A stretch of DNA of 64,000 bases from Hyphomicrobiaceae bacterium. GTDB lineage: Bacteria > Pseudomonadota > Alphaproteobacteria > Rhizobiales > Hyphomicrobiaceae. Below, piece by piece: positions 26,691 through 35,326 of this stretch. The notes under the pieces are model-generated. The model was not told the origin of the DNA and did no database searches. It worked only from the letters and a program-made list of their open reading frames with translations. Numbering within the stretch: the first letter of the stretch is position 1; each line of letters begins with the position of its first letter. The translations under genes were made by a program, and so were the position numbers. The stretch spans positions 1-64,000 of the forward strand of contig WBUN01000012.1 of NCBI GenBank assembly GCA_008933705.1, written 5' to 3'.

Positions 26691-28124
26691 ATGCGGGAAA
26701 TACCGGTCGTCGATACCACGCTGCGGGATGCCCATCAGTGCCTCTGGGCCACGCGCATGACGACGGCACACATGCTGCCCGTCGCGGAACGCATGGATCG
26801 CATCGGCTTCCAGCGCATAGATCTGGCCGGCACCATCCAGTTCGACGTCTGCATTCGCTATCTCAAGGAGAACCCCTGGGAGCGCGTGCGGCTCATGCGC
26901 GAGCGCATCCAGAACACGCCGCTGAGCTCTTTCACGCGATCGAAGAATATCGTCAGCTTCGATGTGGTGCCTGACGACATCGTCGCCCTCTGGGTTGAGA
27001 GGCTGGTGGCCAACGGCTTCCGCGAGATCGGCACGTTCGACGGGCTCAACGACGTCGACAACATGATGACCACGATCGAAGTGGCGCGCGCCCTTGGCGT
27101 CAAGACCTTCGGCGCTCTCTCCTACGGCCTGTCGCCGGTCCATACCGATGAGCTCTACGTCAAGACGGCGAAGGAGCTGGTGAAGCGCGGCAAGGTGGAT
27201 GCGATATGGCTCAAGGATGCCGGCGGGCTTCTCACCATCGATCGCATTCGCACGCTCGTTCCGGCCATCAAGAAGGCCATCGGCAACGTGCCGCTCGAGC
27301 TGCACAGCCATTGCATGACGGGGCTGGCACCGCTTGTCTATCTGGAAGGCATCAAGGCCGGCGCGGACCGCATTCACTCCTCCATCGCGCCGCTTGCCAA
27401 CGGCAACGCGCAGCCGGCCACGCAGTCCATGGCCAAGAACCTGCGCGCGCTCGGTTTCTCGGTCAGCGTCGATGACGGCTTGCTGGACGAGGTGGGCGAC
27501 CATTTCCGCCGCATCGCCGAGCTGGAGGGCAAGCCTGTCGGCGCCCCGCAGGAGTACGATGCCTTCCACTACGAGCATCAGGTGCCCGGCGGAATGATGT
27601 CGAATTTCCGCTCGCAGCTCGCGCAGGCCGGGCTTTCGCATCGTCTCCAGGAGCTGTTGGAGGAGTGCGCGCGTGTTCGCTACGAGCTCGGCTATCCGAT
27701 CATGATCACGCCCTTCGCGCAGCTTGTCGGCACGCAGGCCGTGCTCAACGTTGTGCAAGGGGAGCGCTATCGCACGGTGCCCGACGAGGTCAAGAAGTAT
27801 GCGCTCGGCTACTACGGCAAGCTGCTGGCGCCGGTCGACCCGGACGTGCTCGACCGCATCGTCGCCAACGGCTCGCCGCAGATTGCCCTGAAGCCCGAGC
27901 CTCTGCCCCCGGCTGCGGACAGGCTGCGCAAGCAATATCCGCACGTCGGGGACGACGAGCGAATACTGAGGTTCATGTTCGCCGGCCAGCAGGTCGACGA
28001 CATGCTGGCAGCAGGCGCAATGAAGACCGACTATGCGTTTGAGAAGCCGCTCGTGCAACTGGTGCGGGAGCTGGCGGATCGGCGCTTCACGAAGGTCCAC
28101 TTCTCCACATTGGCGGGAGCGTAG
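26691..28124 (+). CDS. Biotin-dependent carboxyltransferase (PycB/OadA-like), no biotin domain
   Basis: A 477-aa TIM-barrel carboxyltransferase of the pyruvate carboxylase/oxaloacetate decarboxylase/transcarboxylase-5S family. It would move CO2 between carboxybiotin and a keto acid or ketone enolate. It has the N-terminal DTTLRDAHQ motif, the probable carbamylated Lys in IWLKDAGGLL and the metal-binding HxH in LELHSHCMTG. The C-terminal conserved domain is present (YGKLLAPVDPDVLDRI). The protein ends without the biotinyl domain of OadA or pyruvate carboxylase, so the separate carrier at 21915 must serve it. With AccC- and carrier-like proteins this makes a three-subunit carboxylase of uncertain substrate. 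Confidence 0.9.
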   Translation: MREIPVVDTTLRDAHQCLWATRMTTAHMLPVAERMDRIGFQRIDLAGTIQFDVCIRYLKENPWERVRLMRERIQNTPLSSFTRSKNIVSFDVVPDDIVALWVERLVANGFREIGTFDGLNDVDNMMTTIEVARALGVKTFGALSYGLSPVHTDELYVKTAKELVKRGKVDAIWLKDAGGLLTIDRIRTLVPAIKKAIGNVPLELHSHCMTGLAPLVYLEGIKAGADRIHSSIAPLANGNAQPATQSMAKNLRALGFSVSVDDGLLDEVGDHFRRIAELEGKPVGAPQEYDAFHYEHQVPGGMMSNFRSQLAQAGLSHRLQELLEECARVRYELGYPIMITPFAQLVGTQAVLNVVQGERYRTVPDEVKKYALGYYGKLLAPVDPDVLDRIVANGSPQIALKPEPLPPAADRLRKQYPHVGDDERILRFMFAGQQVDDMLAAGAMKTDYAFEKPLVQLVRELADRRFTKVHFSTLAGA

Positions 28125-28207
28125 CCGTCCGCGGCTCCGGCAAGGGAACAGGCATCGCATGCGGCCAGTACGCCGGATGCATCGGCAGGGATGAAGCAAG
28201 AGACATC

Positions 28208-28690
28208 ATGGATGAGAATGCTGCGCGGGAGGCGTTCGAAACCGCCCTTTGCGAATACCGGCCGGAGTTCGAGAGCTTTTTCCTGTCACGTCTGGTCGGC
28301 CTCGAGTTTACGTATATCGATGAAACCTGCCGCGTCCGTTTCCCGGTTCGGGACTTCATGTTCAATCCTCAAGGCAGCCTCCACGGCGGCGTCATCGCCT
28401 TCGTTCTCGACGCGGCCATGGGACATCTCCTCAAGCATTCGCTCGGCGTTCCCGGGGCGACACTCGAGATCAAGGTGCAATACCTGGCGCCCGTGCGCGG
28501 GCCTTATGCGCGCTGCGAAGCGCGCTTCCTGCGCAAGGGACAGAGCGTGTGCTATCTCGAAGCCCGACTGTTCGACGCCGGCAAGGTGCTCGCGGCGGCC
28601 GCAACTTCGACCTGGCGCGTGAGCAAGCCGAAGGAACAGCCCGCGAGGCGGCAACCGATATCTGTGCATTCCGAACGACAGAGAAAGTGA
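28208..28690 (+). CDS. Hotdog-fold thioesterase, PaaI-like
   Basis: A 160-aa protein with the PaaI/4HBT signature NPQGSLHGGVIAFVLDAAMG, where the His-Gly-Gly loop and following Asp form the acyl-CoA hydrolysis site. The hotdog beta strands follow (ATLEIKVQYLAPVRG, RCEARFLRKGQSVCYLEARL). The basic tail beyond residue 140 is likely disordered. It lies between the carboxyltransferase and the keto acid cleavage enzyme, so it may release a free acid from the acyl-CoA that the latter makes or rescue CoA. The exact substrate is unknown. Confidence 0.87.
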   Translation: MDENAAREAFETALCEYRPEFESFFLSRLVGLEFTYIDETCRVRFPVRDFMFNPQGSLHGGVIAFVLDAAMGHLLKHSLGVPGATLEIKVQYLAPVRGPYARCEARFLRKGQSVCYLEARLFDAGKVLAAAATSTWRVSKPKEQPARRQPISVHSERQRK

Positions 28691-28699
28691 GTGAGAGTG

Positions 28700-29587
28700 A
28701 TGAAGCCGACGATCCTGACCTGTGCGGTGACGGGCACCTTTCCGACCCGCGAGCACAACCCTGCGCTCCCCGTCACGCCGGAGGAGATTGCCGATTCCTG
28801 CATCGGTGCGGCAAGAGCCGGCGCCGCGGTCTGCCACATCCATGTGCGTGATCCGGCCACCGGCAAGCCGAGCATGAAGCTCGAGTACTACCGCGAGGTG
28901 GTGAAACGGCTGCGCGCCAGCGACGTCGACCTGATCATCAACCTGACGACCGGGCCCGGCGGCCGCTTCATCCCGAGCGATGACGATCCGGCGAAGGCCG
29001 CTCCCGGCACCCTTCTCACCACGCCTGAGATACGCACGGAGCACATCGTCGAGCTGAAGCCCGAGATCTGCACACTCGATCTCAATACCATGTGGTTTGG
29101 CGGCGGGGCCGTCATCAATACGCCGCGTAACCTGAAGATCATGGCTGAGCGGATGTATGCCGCCGGTGTCAAGCCCGAGATCGAGGTGTTCGATACCGGC
29201 GACCTCGTGCTGGCTCAGGACCTGGTCGCCGACGGCACGCTGAAGCTGCCGGCGCTGTTCCAGATCGTCACCGGCATCAAGTATGGCATGGCCTCCAATC
29301 CCGAGACCATGCATCTCGCCAAGTCGATGCTGCCCAAGAACTGCGAATGGGCGGCGTTCGGTGCGGGGCGATATGCATTCCCGATGCTGGCCCAGGCCTT
29401 TATCCTCGGCGGCCACTGCCGTATCGGCATGGAGGATACGGTTCACATGTCCAAGGGCGAGAGGGCGCCCAGCAACGCTGCCCTCGTGACGAAGGCCGTG
29501 CGCATCATCGAGGATCTGGGCGGCAAGCTCGCCACCGTATCGGAGGCACGCAGCATTCTGGGTCTCAAGGGGCGTAAGGCTTCCTAG
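28700..29587 (+). CDS. Beta-keto acid cleavage enzyme (BKACE, DUF849)
   Basis: A 295-aa zinc TIM-barrel enzyme that converts a beta-keto acid plus acetyl-CoA into acetoacetate and a new acyl-CoA. The zinc pair His46 and His48 (CHIHVRDPATG) falls at the same numbers as in the founding enzyme Kce. The C-terminal block GGHCRIGMEDTV matches the family Arg/Glu region, and FDTGDL holds the third metal-side Glu/Asp area. ATG 28700 is used; a GTG at 28691 immediately after the thioesterase stop is an alternative. Placed after a carboxylase, it would consume the beta-keto acid that carboxylating a ketone yields. Substrate specificity in this family varies widely. Confidence 0.9.
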   Translation: MKPTILTCAVTGTFPTREHNPALPVTPEEIADSCIGAARAGAAVCHIHVRDPATGKPSMKLEYYREVVKRLRASDVDLIINLTTGPGGRFIPSDDDPAKAAPGTLLTTPEIRTEHIVELKPEICTLDLNTMWFGGGAVINTPRNLKIMAERMYAAGVKPEIEVFDTGDLVLAQDLVADGTLKLPALFQIVTGIKYGMASNPETMHLAKSMLPKNCEWAAFGAGRYAFPMLAQAFILGGHCRIGMEDTVHMSKGERAPSNAALVTKAVRIIEDLGGKLATVSEARSILGLKGRKAS

Positions 29588-29856
29588 CGAATTGGCCGGG
29601 ACGGCACGAAGTCTCACTCCGCGGCAATCGCGTTCCCGCAAGTGTCGATCGCTGCTGTGCGTGGCACCTTGCCGTCCAGCACGTCATTGGCGAGGCCGTT
29701 TGCGTCACGATCACAACGGCCATTTGTGACAGCGCCCGCCTCCCAGCCCGTGATTGATGTGCGCGCGTCAGTACGCCCAGGCAAAGGAGGAGATAGGGGC
29801 TGCGCTTCGTGGGGTGCGGCAAGCTATCGCTGAAACATGCGTAGGCTGCCGATTTC

Positions 29857-31218
29857 TCACTGTATGGGAAACTTCTCTTGCCCAGTCGGTAGCGCCCACG
29901 GCCGATAGTGCAGCAGGAGCAGGACGGCAACGGCTGCCAAGAACAAATAGGACTGCAGGAAATTCACCGGAGTGGCCGCGAGGAGATTGCTCGCGGGGAT
30001 GAAGGTGCTCACCAGAACATAGCTCACCCCCAGCCACGCGATCCATCTGCTGCGGAGCATGGCGCCGAGAAGCACGGCAAAGATCGGCAGCAGCACCCCG
30101 TAGTGATGCTCCCAGGCGATCGGCGAGGCCATGGTTGCGCTCAAGGCCATCGTGCAGAAATCGATGATGCGCTTGTCGTCGCCCGCCACGCTCCGGTGCA
30201 GCAACGCCGCCGCCAGTATCGCAAGCGAGCTCAACAGGGTGCCGCCGTAGACCCAGGGGGTGAAGGGCGGGAACTGACCTGCCGGAAAGTCCAGATTCCT
30301 GAAGAGCGTGGGATCGCTGAGACTCATCAGGCGATTGAGGAAGCCGTTGGCGGACTGGTTGGGATAGTAGGCTTCGCCGCGCTCCGACAGGAACGACACC
30401 ACGCGGACGTAGTCGAGGTGGTTCGCAAAGCCGAAGACGGCGACCGACGCGATCAGCCCCATACCGATCGTTATTCCGCACGCCGTCATGAACCGCCATT
30501 CGCGCCGCAAGGCCGCCCAGAGAAGGAACAGGGCATAGTGCGGCTTGATCAGGCACATCAGTCCGACAAGGATGCCCCCCAATGCCTTCCGACCCGTCGC
30601 CCAGCAAAGGAGCGAGACCGCAAACAGACCGTTGATCCACACCTGGATCTGACCGAGCGTGTAGGCCTTCACCACGGGGTAGAAAGTCAAGGTCAGCCCG
30701 ATGACGACTGCGACGCGAGCCGCCGCGGCCATTCGGGATTCGGGCAACGCCTGCCTCCGGCGCAGCACGATCTCGAGCAGCGCCGCTGCCGAGAGCGCCG
30801 TGGCAAGCACGAAGCCCCAGCCGATGAGATCGTTGATCGGCGGTATCTCGAAGACCTGAACTTCATTCGTGCGGATGCGCTCCGACCCGGCAATCTGCTG
30901 CATGCCGAGCAGGGCGAACAGCGCCGAGGGCGGGTACTGGAATCGGTATTGGCGGTTGAAGAATATTTCGGTGTACAGCGGCGTGGTGTGCGGCGCCTGC
31001 ACATAGTCGAGACCGACCTGCATGGCGCCCCAAGAGTCGTCGGAGCCGCGTCCGCGCAGGAGTTCCCAACTGTGCTGCAGCACCGTTTCCTTGTAGCCCT
31101 CAGGCGAGATCACCCAGAGCACGCCATTCAGTGCGAATGCGTTGATCAGCAGGAACACAGCCAGGAACAGCGTCAGATGCGCTTTGGCCGTCGTATCGCT
31201 GGGTGGCTTGCGCTGCAT
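29857..31218 (-). CDS. Polytopic GT87-like (DUF2029) glycosyltransferase
   Basis: A 453-aa membrane protein with about ten helices, from FLAVFLLINAFALNGVLW to LFLAAVAVLLLLHY. A large periplasmic loop near the N-terminus and the block YYPNQSANGFLNRLMSL are typical of GT87 enzymes. These use polyprenyl-phosphate sugars on the outer face of the inner membrane. The C-terminal MASPIAWEHHYGVLLP repeats a motif of the next upstream gene, so the two are paralogues. Last gene of a minus-strand run that includes a UbiA-like prenyltransferase. The 269 bp beyond its stop, before the BKACE gene, hold nothing I recognise. Confidence 0.8.
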   Translation of the reverse strand: MQRKPPSDTTAKAHLTLFLAVFLLINAFALNGVLWVISPEGYKETVLQHSWELLRGRGSDDSWGAMQVGLDYVQAPHTTPLYTEIFFNRQYRFQYPPSALFALLGMQQIAGSERIRTNEVQVFEIPPINDLIGWGFVLATALSAAALLEIVLRRRQALPESRMAAAARVAVVIGLTLTFYPVVKAYTLGQIQVWINGLFAVSLLCWATGRKALGGILVGLMCLIKPHYALFLLWAALRREWRFMTACGITIGMGLIASVAVFGFANHLDYVRVVSFLSERGEAYYPNQSANGFLNRLMSLSDPTLFRNLDFPAGQFPPFTPWVYGGTLLSSLAILAAALLHRSVAGDDKRIIDFCTMALSATMASPIAWEHHYGVLLPIFAVLLGAMLRSRWIAWLGVSYVLVSTFIPASNLLAATPVNFLQSYLFLAAVAVLLLLHYRPWALPTGQEKFPIQ

Positions 31219-31249
31219 TGAAGTGCGGGTCCCGATCCACCTTGTGGTC

Positions 31250-32518
31250 TCAAGTCTCCGGTCGCGCCGATCGTGCCGTATGCCATAGCCCCCGCGCCAG
31301 CGAAGCTAGCATGAGCAGCCCGCCGAAGAACCAGGCGGAGACAAGCGTTCGCGCGATCAGCTCGCCGAGCCAGTCTTGTGGCAAGGCTGGCATGATGACA
31401 GGAAGCGAAATCAAGGCCAGGCTGCTCCGCATCAACCAGCGCGTTGCCCGGTCGTCGGGCAGTGGCAGCCGCCCTCCAAGATGCAGACCCCAGGGCATCA
31501 TCAGCAGCAGGTAGTAGTGCGTCCAGGAAATGGGGCTTGTGACCAGTGCAAGATTGAGAACAAGCGCATACTCGAGAACCTCGCCTGAGGTGAGCGCGTT
31601 CGGTGTGCCGCCGGGGGAACGGCCGCGCGTACAACGCCACAGCAGCCATGCCGCGCCAGTGTAAAGTACGGCGAGGAGCACAAGCCGGGCCACCTTGTGG
31701 ATGTCCGGTGGCTGCAGCGGATCCCAGTCGCGCAGGCGGCTCGCACCGGTCGAGAGACGCATCAAGAAGCCGTCGACGGACTGCACGTTGAATGCGGGAA
31801 TAACCCCGCCGAGGAACGGCTCGACGCTATCCTTGTACCAGGCAATGTTGCCTTGCACGCCATAGACCAGAAGCGAGAGAACGAGGGCGGCGGATATGGT
31901 CGCGATGCCGCCCGCAACGATGCGCCATCGGCGGCGCAGAATGAAATAGGCCCCAAACAGCAGCAGTGGCAGTTTCAAGACCGCGCATGCGCCCAGCACG
32001 AGCCCCGCCGCAAACTGCCGCCCGCCGCGCCACAGAAGCAACGCGACGATCAGCAGCAGCAGGATGATGTGCGTCGTGTTTCCCTCGCGCAGGCTGTTGA
32101 CCAGCGGGCCGTTGATGAGAAACAGGAACAGCAAGGGCGCGCCGATGCGTGCTTGGGGCAGGCCCATTCTCGTCAGCAGTGCCCAGGCGGCGACCGTCGC
32201 GGCGGCGCCTACGCCGAGAAAAGCCCACCCGGCGCCTTCCTCCCCCAGAGGGACCAAAGGCACGAACAGCCAGGCAATGATGGGAATGTTGACGAAGCCG
32301 CCGGCCGCAGCTTCGGTGAGCGGCCAGGTGGCGCTGAGGCCCTCCTCCAAGAGGAGCTCGGCTGCCGGGTAGTAAGCCTTGTAGAAATCACTGAACAGGT
32401 CGAAAGGCTCGGATATCTGCCAGAGCAGCAGATGGATCGTGACGCCGGACAGGGTAAGCACAATCCACACCGTCGTGCGACCGTCGGCAAGCCACCGCGC
32501 CGCAGCTGAATCGCCCAT
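31250..32518 (-). CDS. Polytopic GT87-like (DUF2029) glycosyltransferase, paralogue
   Basis: About 422 aa with ten or so helices and the same landmarks as its neighbour: FNVQSVDGFLMRLSTG, and later LVTSPISWTHYYLLLMMPWGL. The QSxxGFLxRLxS and SPIxWxHxYxxLL motifs shared by the two proteins point to ancestral duplication. ATG 32518 lies 16 bp after the UbiA-like gene stop, and the frame beyond it is antisense-like. It is likely to transfer a sugar from a polyprenyl phosphate carrier; donor and acceptor are unknown. Confidence 0.8.
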   Translation of the reverse strand: MGDSAAARWLADGRTTVWIVLTLSGVTIHLLLWQISEPFDLFSDFYKAYYPAAELLLEEGLSATWPLTEAAAGGFVNIPIIAWLFVPLVPLGEEGAGWAFLGVGAAATVAAWALLTRMGLPQARIGAPLLFLFLINGPLVNSLREGNTTHIILLLLIVALLLWRGGRQFAAGLVLGACAVLKLPLLLFGAYFILRRRWRIVAGGIATISAALVLSLLVYGVQGNIAWYKDSVEPFLGGVIPAFNVQSVDGFLMRLSTGASRLRDWDPLQPPDIHKVARLVLLAVLYTGAAWLLWRCTRGRSPGGTPNALTSGEVLEYALVLNLALVTSPISWTHYYLLLMMPWGLHLGGRLPLPDDRATRWLMRSSLALISLPVIMPALPQDWLGELIARTLVSAWFFGGLLMLASLARGLWHTARSARPET

Positions 32519-32534
32519 CACTCGGGACCCCGGA

Positions 32535-33413
32535 TCACACCAGCCATGCGCCCGCGAAAGCGGCAACGACACCCGCGCCGAGCGCGAGGCTGGCCGGATC
32601 TCGAATGGCGAACCGGATCGGGTCATCATCGAGCTGGTCGCGGCCGGCCAGAAGCCATATGCGCCCGAGCCACAGAAACAGGATCGCCGGTACCGGCCAA
32701 AGCAGCAGAGGACTTCTGTAGAACGTCGCGCCGAAGGCTTCGTTTATGAGGTAGAGAACCATGATCAGCACGGCCCCGGCTGCAGTCGAAAGTCCCAGGC
32801 CGAAGATCAACGGCCCGTCTTTGACGACGTAGCCGCGGCCGTCCACCTTCTCGCGGCCGAGATTGGCGTTGCGCATGATCTCCGTGAAGCGCTTTGCAAG
32901 CGACAGGGAGGTGAAGATGAACATTGAGAAGACCAGCAACCAGGATGACGTCGCGACATTGGCCAACTCGATGCCGAAGAACAGACGAAGCGTGTAGAGC
33001 ATCGCCAGAATCAGCACGTCCACGACAGGCAGCCGCTTTAGCCCGACGGAATACGCAAATGTCAGCGCCGTGTAGATCAACAGCACGACTGCGGCGCGGT
33101 GGTTGACGCTGGCCACGGCAGCCAGGCTGATCAGCATGCCGAGCGGCACTACGATGGCGACCAGGCCGATGGGCAGATCGCCGCGTGCGATCGGTCGCCG
33201 CCACTTCGACCAGTGCGTGCGATCGAACCGAAGATCGAGGAGATCGTTCAGAAGATACGTGCAGGAGGCGAGCACGCCCCAGGCGACGAACCCCAGCAGG
33301 CACAAGCCCCATGCTTCCAGGTTGTCAATTGTGCCCGAAAGCAGAAGCGGAACGAAAATGAGCAGGTTCTTCGCCCACTGATGGAGCCGCAGCCCCTCTG
33401 CCAGCGCAAGCAC
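32535..33413 (-). CDS. UbiA-family prenyltransferase, decaprenyl-phosphate phosphoribosyltransferase-like
   Basis: An eight-helix UbiA-fold protein of about 292 aa. It begins near GLRLHQWAKNLLIFVPLLLSG and has the first Asp motif NDLLDLRFDRTHWSKWRRPI. The SVGLKRLPVVDVLILAMLYTLR block is characteristic of the DPPR synthase branch (Rv3806c, and NoeC of Azorhizobium) rather than of quinone UbiA. Such enzymes join phosphoribosyl pyrophosphate to polyprenyl phosphate, the first step to polyprenyl-phospho-arabinose. The start is uncertain. GTG 33413 gives the usual length; an ATT at 33455 has a good AGGGG site, and open frame continues to 33569. It sits directly among three polyprenyl-dependent glycosyltransferases, which fits a lipid-linked pentose donor. 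Confidence 0.8.
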   Translation of the reverse strand: MLALAEGLRLHQWAKNLLIFVPLLLSGTIDNLEAWGLCLLGFVAWGVLASCTYLLNDLLDLRFDRTHWSKWRRPIARGDLPIGLVAIVVPLGMLISLAAVASVNHRAAVVLLIYTALTFAYSVGLKRLPVVDVLILAMLYTLRLFFGIELANVATSSWLLVFSMFIFTSLSLAKRFTEIMRNANLGREKVDGRGYVVKDGPLIFGLGLSTAAGAVLIMVLYLINEAFGATFYRSPLLLWPVPAILFLWLGRIWLLAGRDQLDDDPIRFAIRDPASLALGAGVVAAFAGAWLV

Positions 33414-33703
33414 GACACCCGTTCGCCCAGCGAAGTTCTTCTCTATGCGGTTAATGGTAGTGCCCCTCGCGCCTCGACCTGACGCAGCACGAGGCGCACG
33501 TGGCCTACGTCTGCTGCACGCATCCGCCCGCTCCATGCCCGTACCGTGCACGGCAAGGGAGCGAGGCATCCCGCCTCGGTGCAGCCGTTCGGCTGCACAC
33601 CTGCGAGAAGCGGAAAATTAGACTGCAAGGCGGCAGCTCGGCAACGAACATATCTGCACGAGCTGGGTGCGGCCCGGCGAAATTCGGATGTGTGCCCCCT
33701 TGG

Positions 33704-35224
33704 TCACAATTGCCTTGTGAATAGGCCGTCCGGAGGGACCCTGACGTTCGCGGAAGCTCCGAAAGATGAATGGACGTTCATCGCGGGGGACGGCATCGCG
33801 ACGGCGCCCCGGGTCGCCAGCGTCCACAGCGCGGCGCCGACGTACATCGCCAGTGCCGCCACCTCTCGGTGGTGCGCGAACGGATCGAGCCACCATGACG
33901 CGATGGTGAACGGCACGAGAAGGGCAACACCGACCACAAATCTGGAGAGCCACCACGTCGGTACGATCACGGCGAGCGCGAGGCCCCAGATCACATACCA
34001 GGGCCAGAGATGGCTGATGCCTGCGAACATGACGGCAGCCATGATTGCGACGGCCGACTTCTGCAGACTGGTGATCGTTGGCGACCATAAGCAGACCGCG
34101 AGATGATAGGCGGCAAGCAGCGGAAAGACGAAGGTGGCAGCGATCGTGATCGGCAAGAGCGATGCGCCGGAAAGGAACTCCAGCGCGGTGACTGCATCGC
34201 GAGGTTGCAGAAAGTGCCATGAGCTGATCACCCTCAGCCCGTCGAAGAAAGCCGGCGATCGGTAGAACACGGCGAGAATACTGAGGCCCAGCAGCGCCGG
34301 CGCGACGAGCCGCAGGAAGAACTTGCCCCACGCCGGGGGGCCACGCCGCAGCTCATGGATGGCGTCGATCAGGAACAGGGGCGCCGTCACGTACTTGCAG
34401 AGGATGGAGGCGACCAGCGCGATAGGCGCCCTCCAATCGGCGCGCTGCAGAAGCAAGAGCCACAGCAGCCCCAGCGCGACCATGCCGATGTCGTTGTGGC
34501 CCTCGGCGAGCGTTTGAGAGACGCCGGCCGGCAGCCAACCGAACAGGGTGACGGCAAGGCATCGGTCGAGTATCGGCTTCGCCGCCGTGATCTTGGCGAC
34601 CACCACCAGCGAGCCGATCCAGGCGACGGCGAGAAGCGCCTTGAACAGGATGGCGGTGAGCCAGAGATTCCCGTGCGCGACCGCTGCAACCGCTGCCGAG
34701 GCGAGGCCCCAGAGCGGCCCATACGACATCACCATCGGGAAGTGGTCGAGCGGGAGACCGGCAAGCTCCGCGCCACCGAAGAGGGCGTAGTACGGGTTGA
34801 CGCCCGACGCGATCATGCGGCCCCAAACCGCAGACAACCAGAAATCCTGCGTGAAGACGGGATAGGATAGTGCGCAGGCCAGAGCGAAGGCGAGCGACCA
34901 TCGGAACGTCGCCTTGAAGACGCTTTTGTCGAGCGCCTGCGCCGCACGCATCAGAAGGAAGCTGACCAGCATTGCGGCTGTACTTGCAACGGCAAGCAAG
35001 GACCAGTAGGTGGCAATGACCGCCTCCACCGTGAGCTGGCGATAGGAGCCGATGACGGGAAGAGGGCCCGCCAGGGCGTCGAAGAAGCCGATCGCGCGTG
35101 GGGCTTCCTCCTGCGACCACAGGGCGGGCGTGTGCACGTAGGACAGCAGCGCCAGCAACACATAGGCCAGCAGGGCTGAAGCCCCGAGCAGGTGGATTCG
35201 GAGACGAAGCGTCGCGGCGGCCAA
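33704..35224 (-). CDS. Polytopic GT-C glycosyltransferase (MptA/B- or GT87-like)
   Basis: About 506 aa with at least eleven helices. The motif EGHNDIGMVALGLL and the loop FPMVMSYGPLWGLASAA are typical of bacterial GT-C mannosyl- or arabinosyl-type transferases that use polyprenyl phosphate sugars. TTG 35224 is chosen since GGGGAG lies 6 bases upstream and the protein then starts just before its first helix; the frame is open to 35326. It follows the DUF1501 gene, whose stop is at 35327. The 290 bp between it and the UbiA-like gene contain no recognisable gene. Sequence divergence from the two GT87-like neighbours suggests a different step. Confidence 0.78.
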   Translation of the reverse strand: MAAATLRLRIHLLGASALLAYVLLALLSYVHTPALWSQEEAPRAIGFFDALAGPLPVIGSYRQLTVEAVIATYWSLLAVASTAAMLVSFLLMRAAQALDKSVFKATFRWSLAFALACALSYPVFTQDFWLSAVWGRMIASGVNPYYALFGGAELAGLPLDHFPMVMSYGPLWGLASAAVAAVAHGNLWLTAILFKALLAVAWIGSLVVVAKITAAKPILDRCLAVTLFGWLPAGVSQTLAEGHNDIGMVALGLLWLLLLQRADWRAPIALVASILCKYVTAPLFLIDAIHELRRGPPAWGKFFLRLVAPALLGLSILAVFYRSPAFFDGLRVISSWHFLQPRDAVTALEFLSGASLLPITIAATFVFPLLAAYHLAVCLWSPTITSLQKSAVAIMAAVMFAGISHLWPWYVIWGLALAVIVPTWWLSRFVVGVALLVPFTIASWWLDPFAHHREVAALAMYVGAALWTLATRGAVAMPSPAMNVHSSFGASANVRVPPDGLFTRQL

Positions 35225-35326
35225 TGGAAGCTCCCCGAAGATCGCACGCCCTTCCGGAGGGTCGCGCGATCCCTGTGAACATTCAGATCGTGCGTTGCTC
35301 AGTGGAACCTGCCTCCGATCAAGCAA

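Noticed and set aside
26538..28199. 553-codon minus-strand frame across the carboxyltransferase
   Set aside because: Antisense to a gene with clear catalytic motifs.
28691..28700. GTG 28691 as the start of the BKACE gene
   Set aside because: Possible, but ATG 28700 places the zinc histidines at 46 and 48 as in Kce and fits the family N-terminus.
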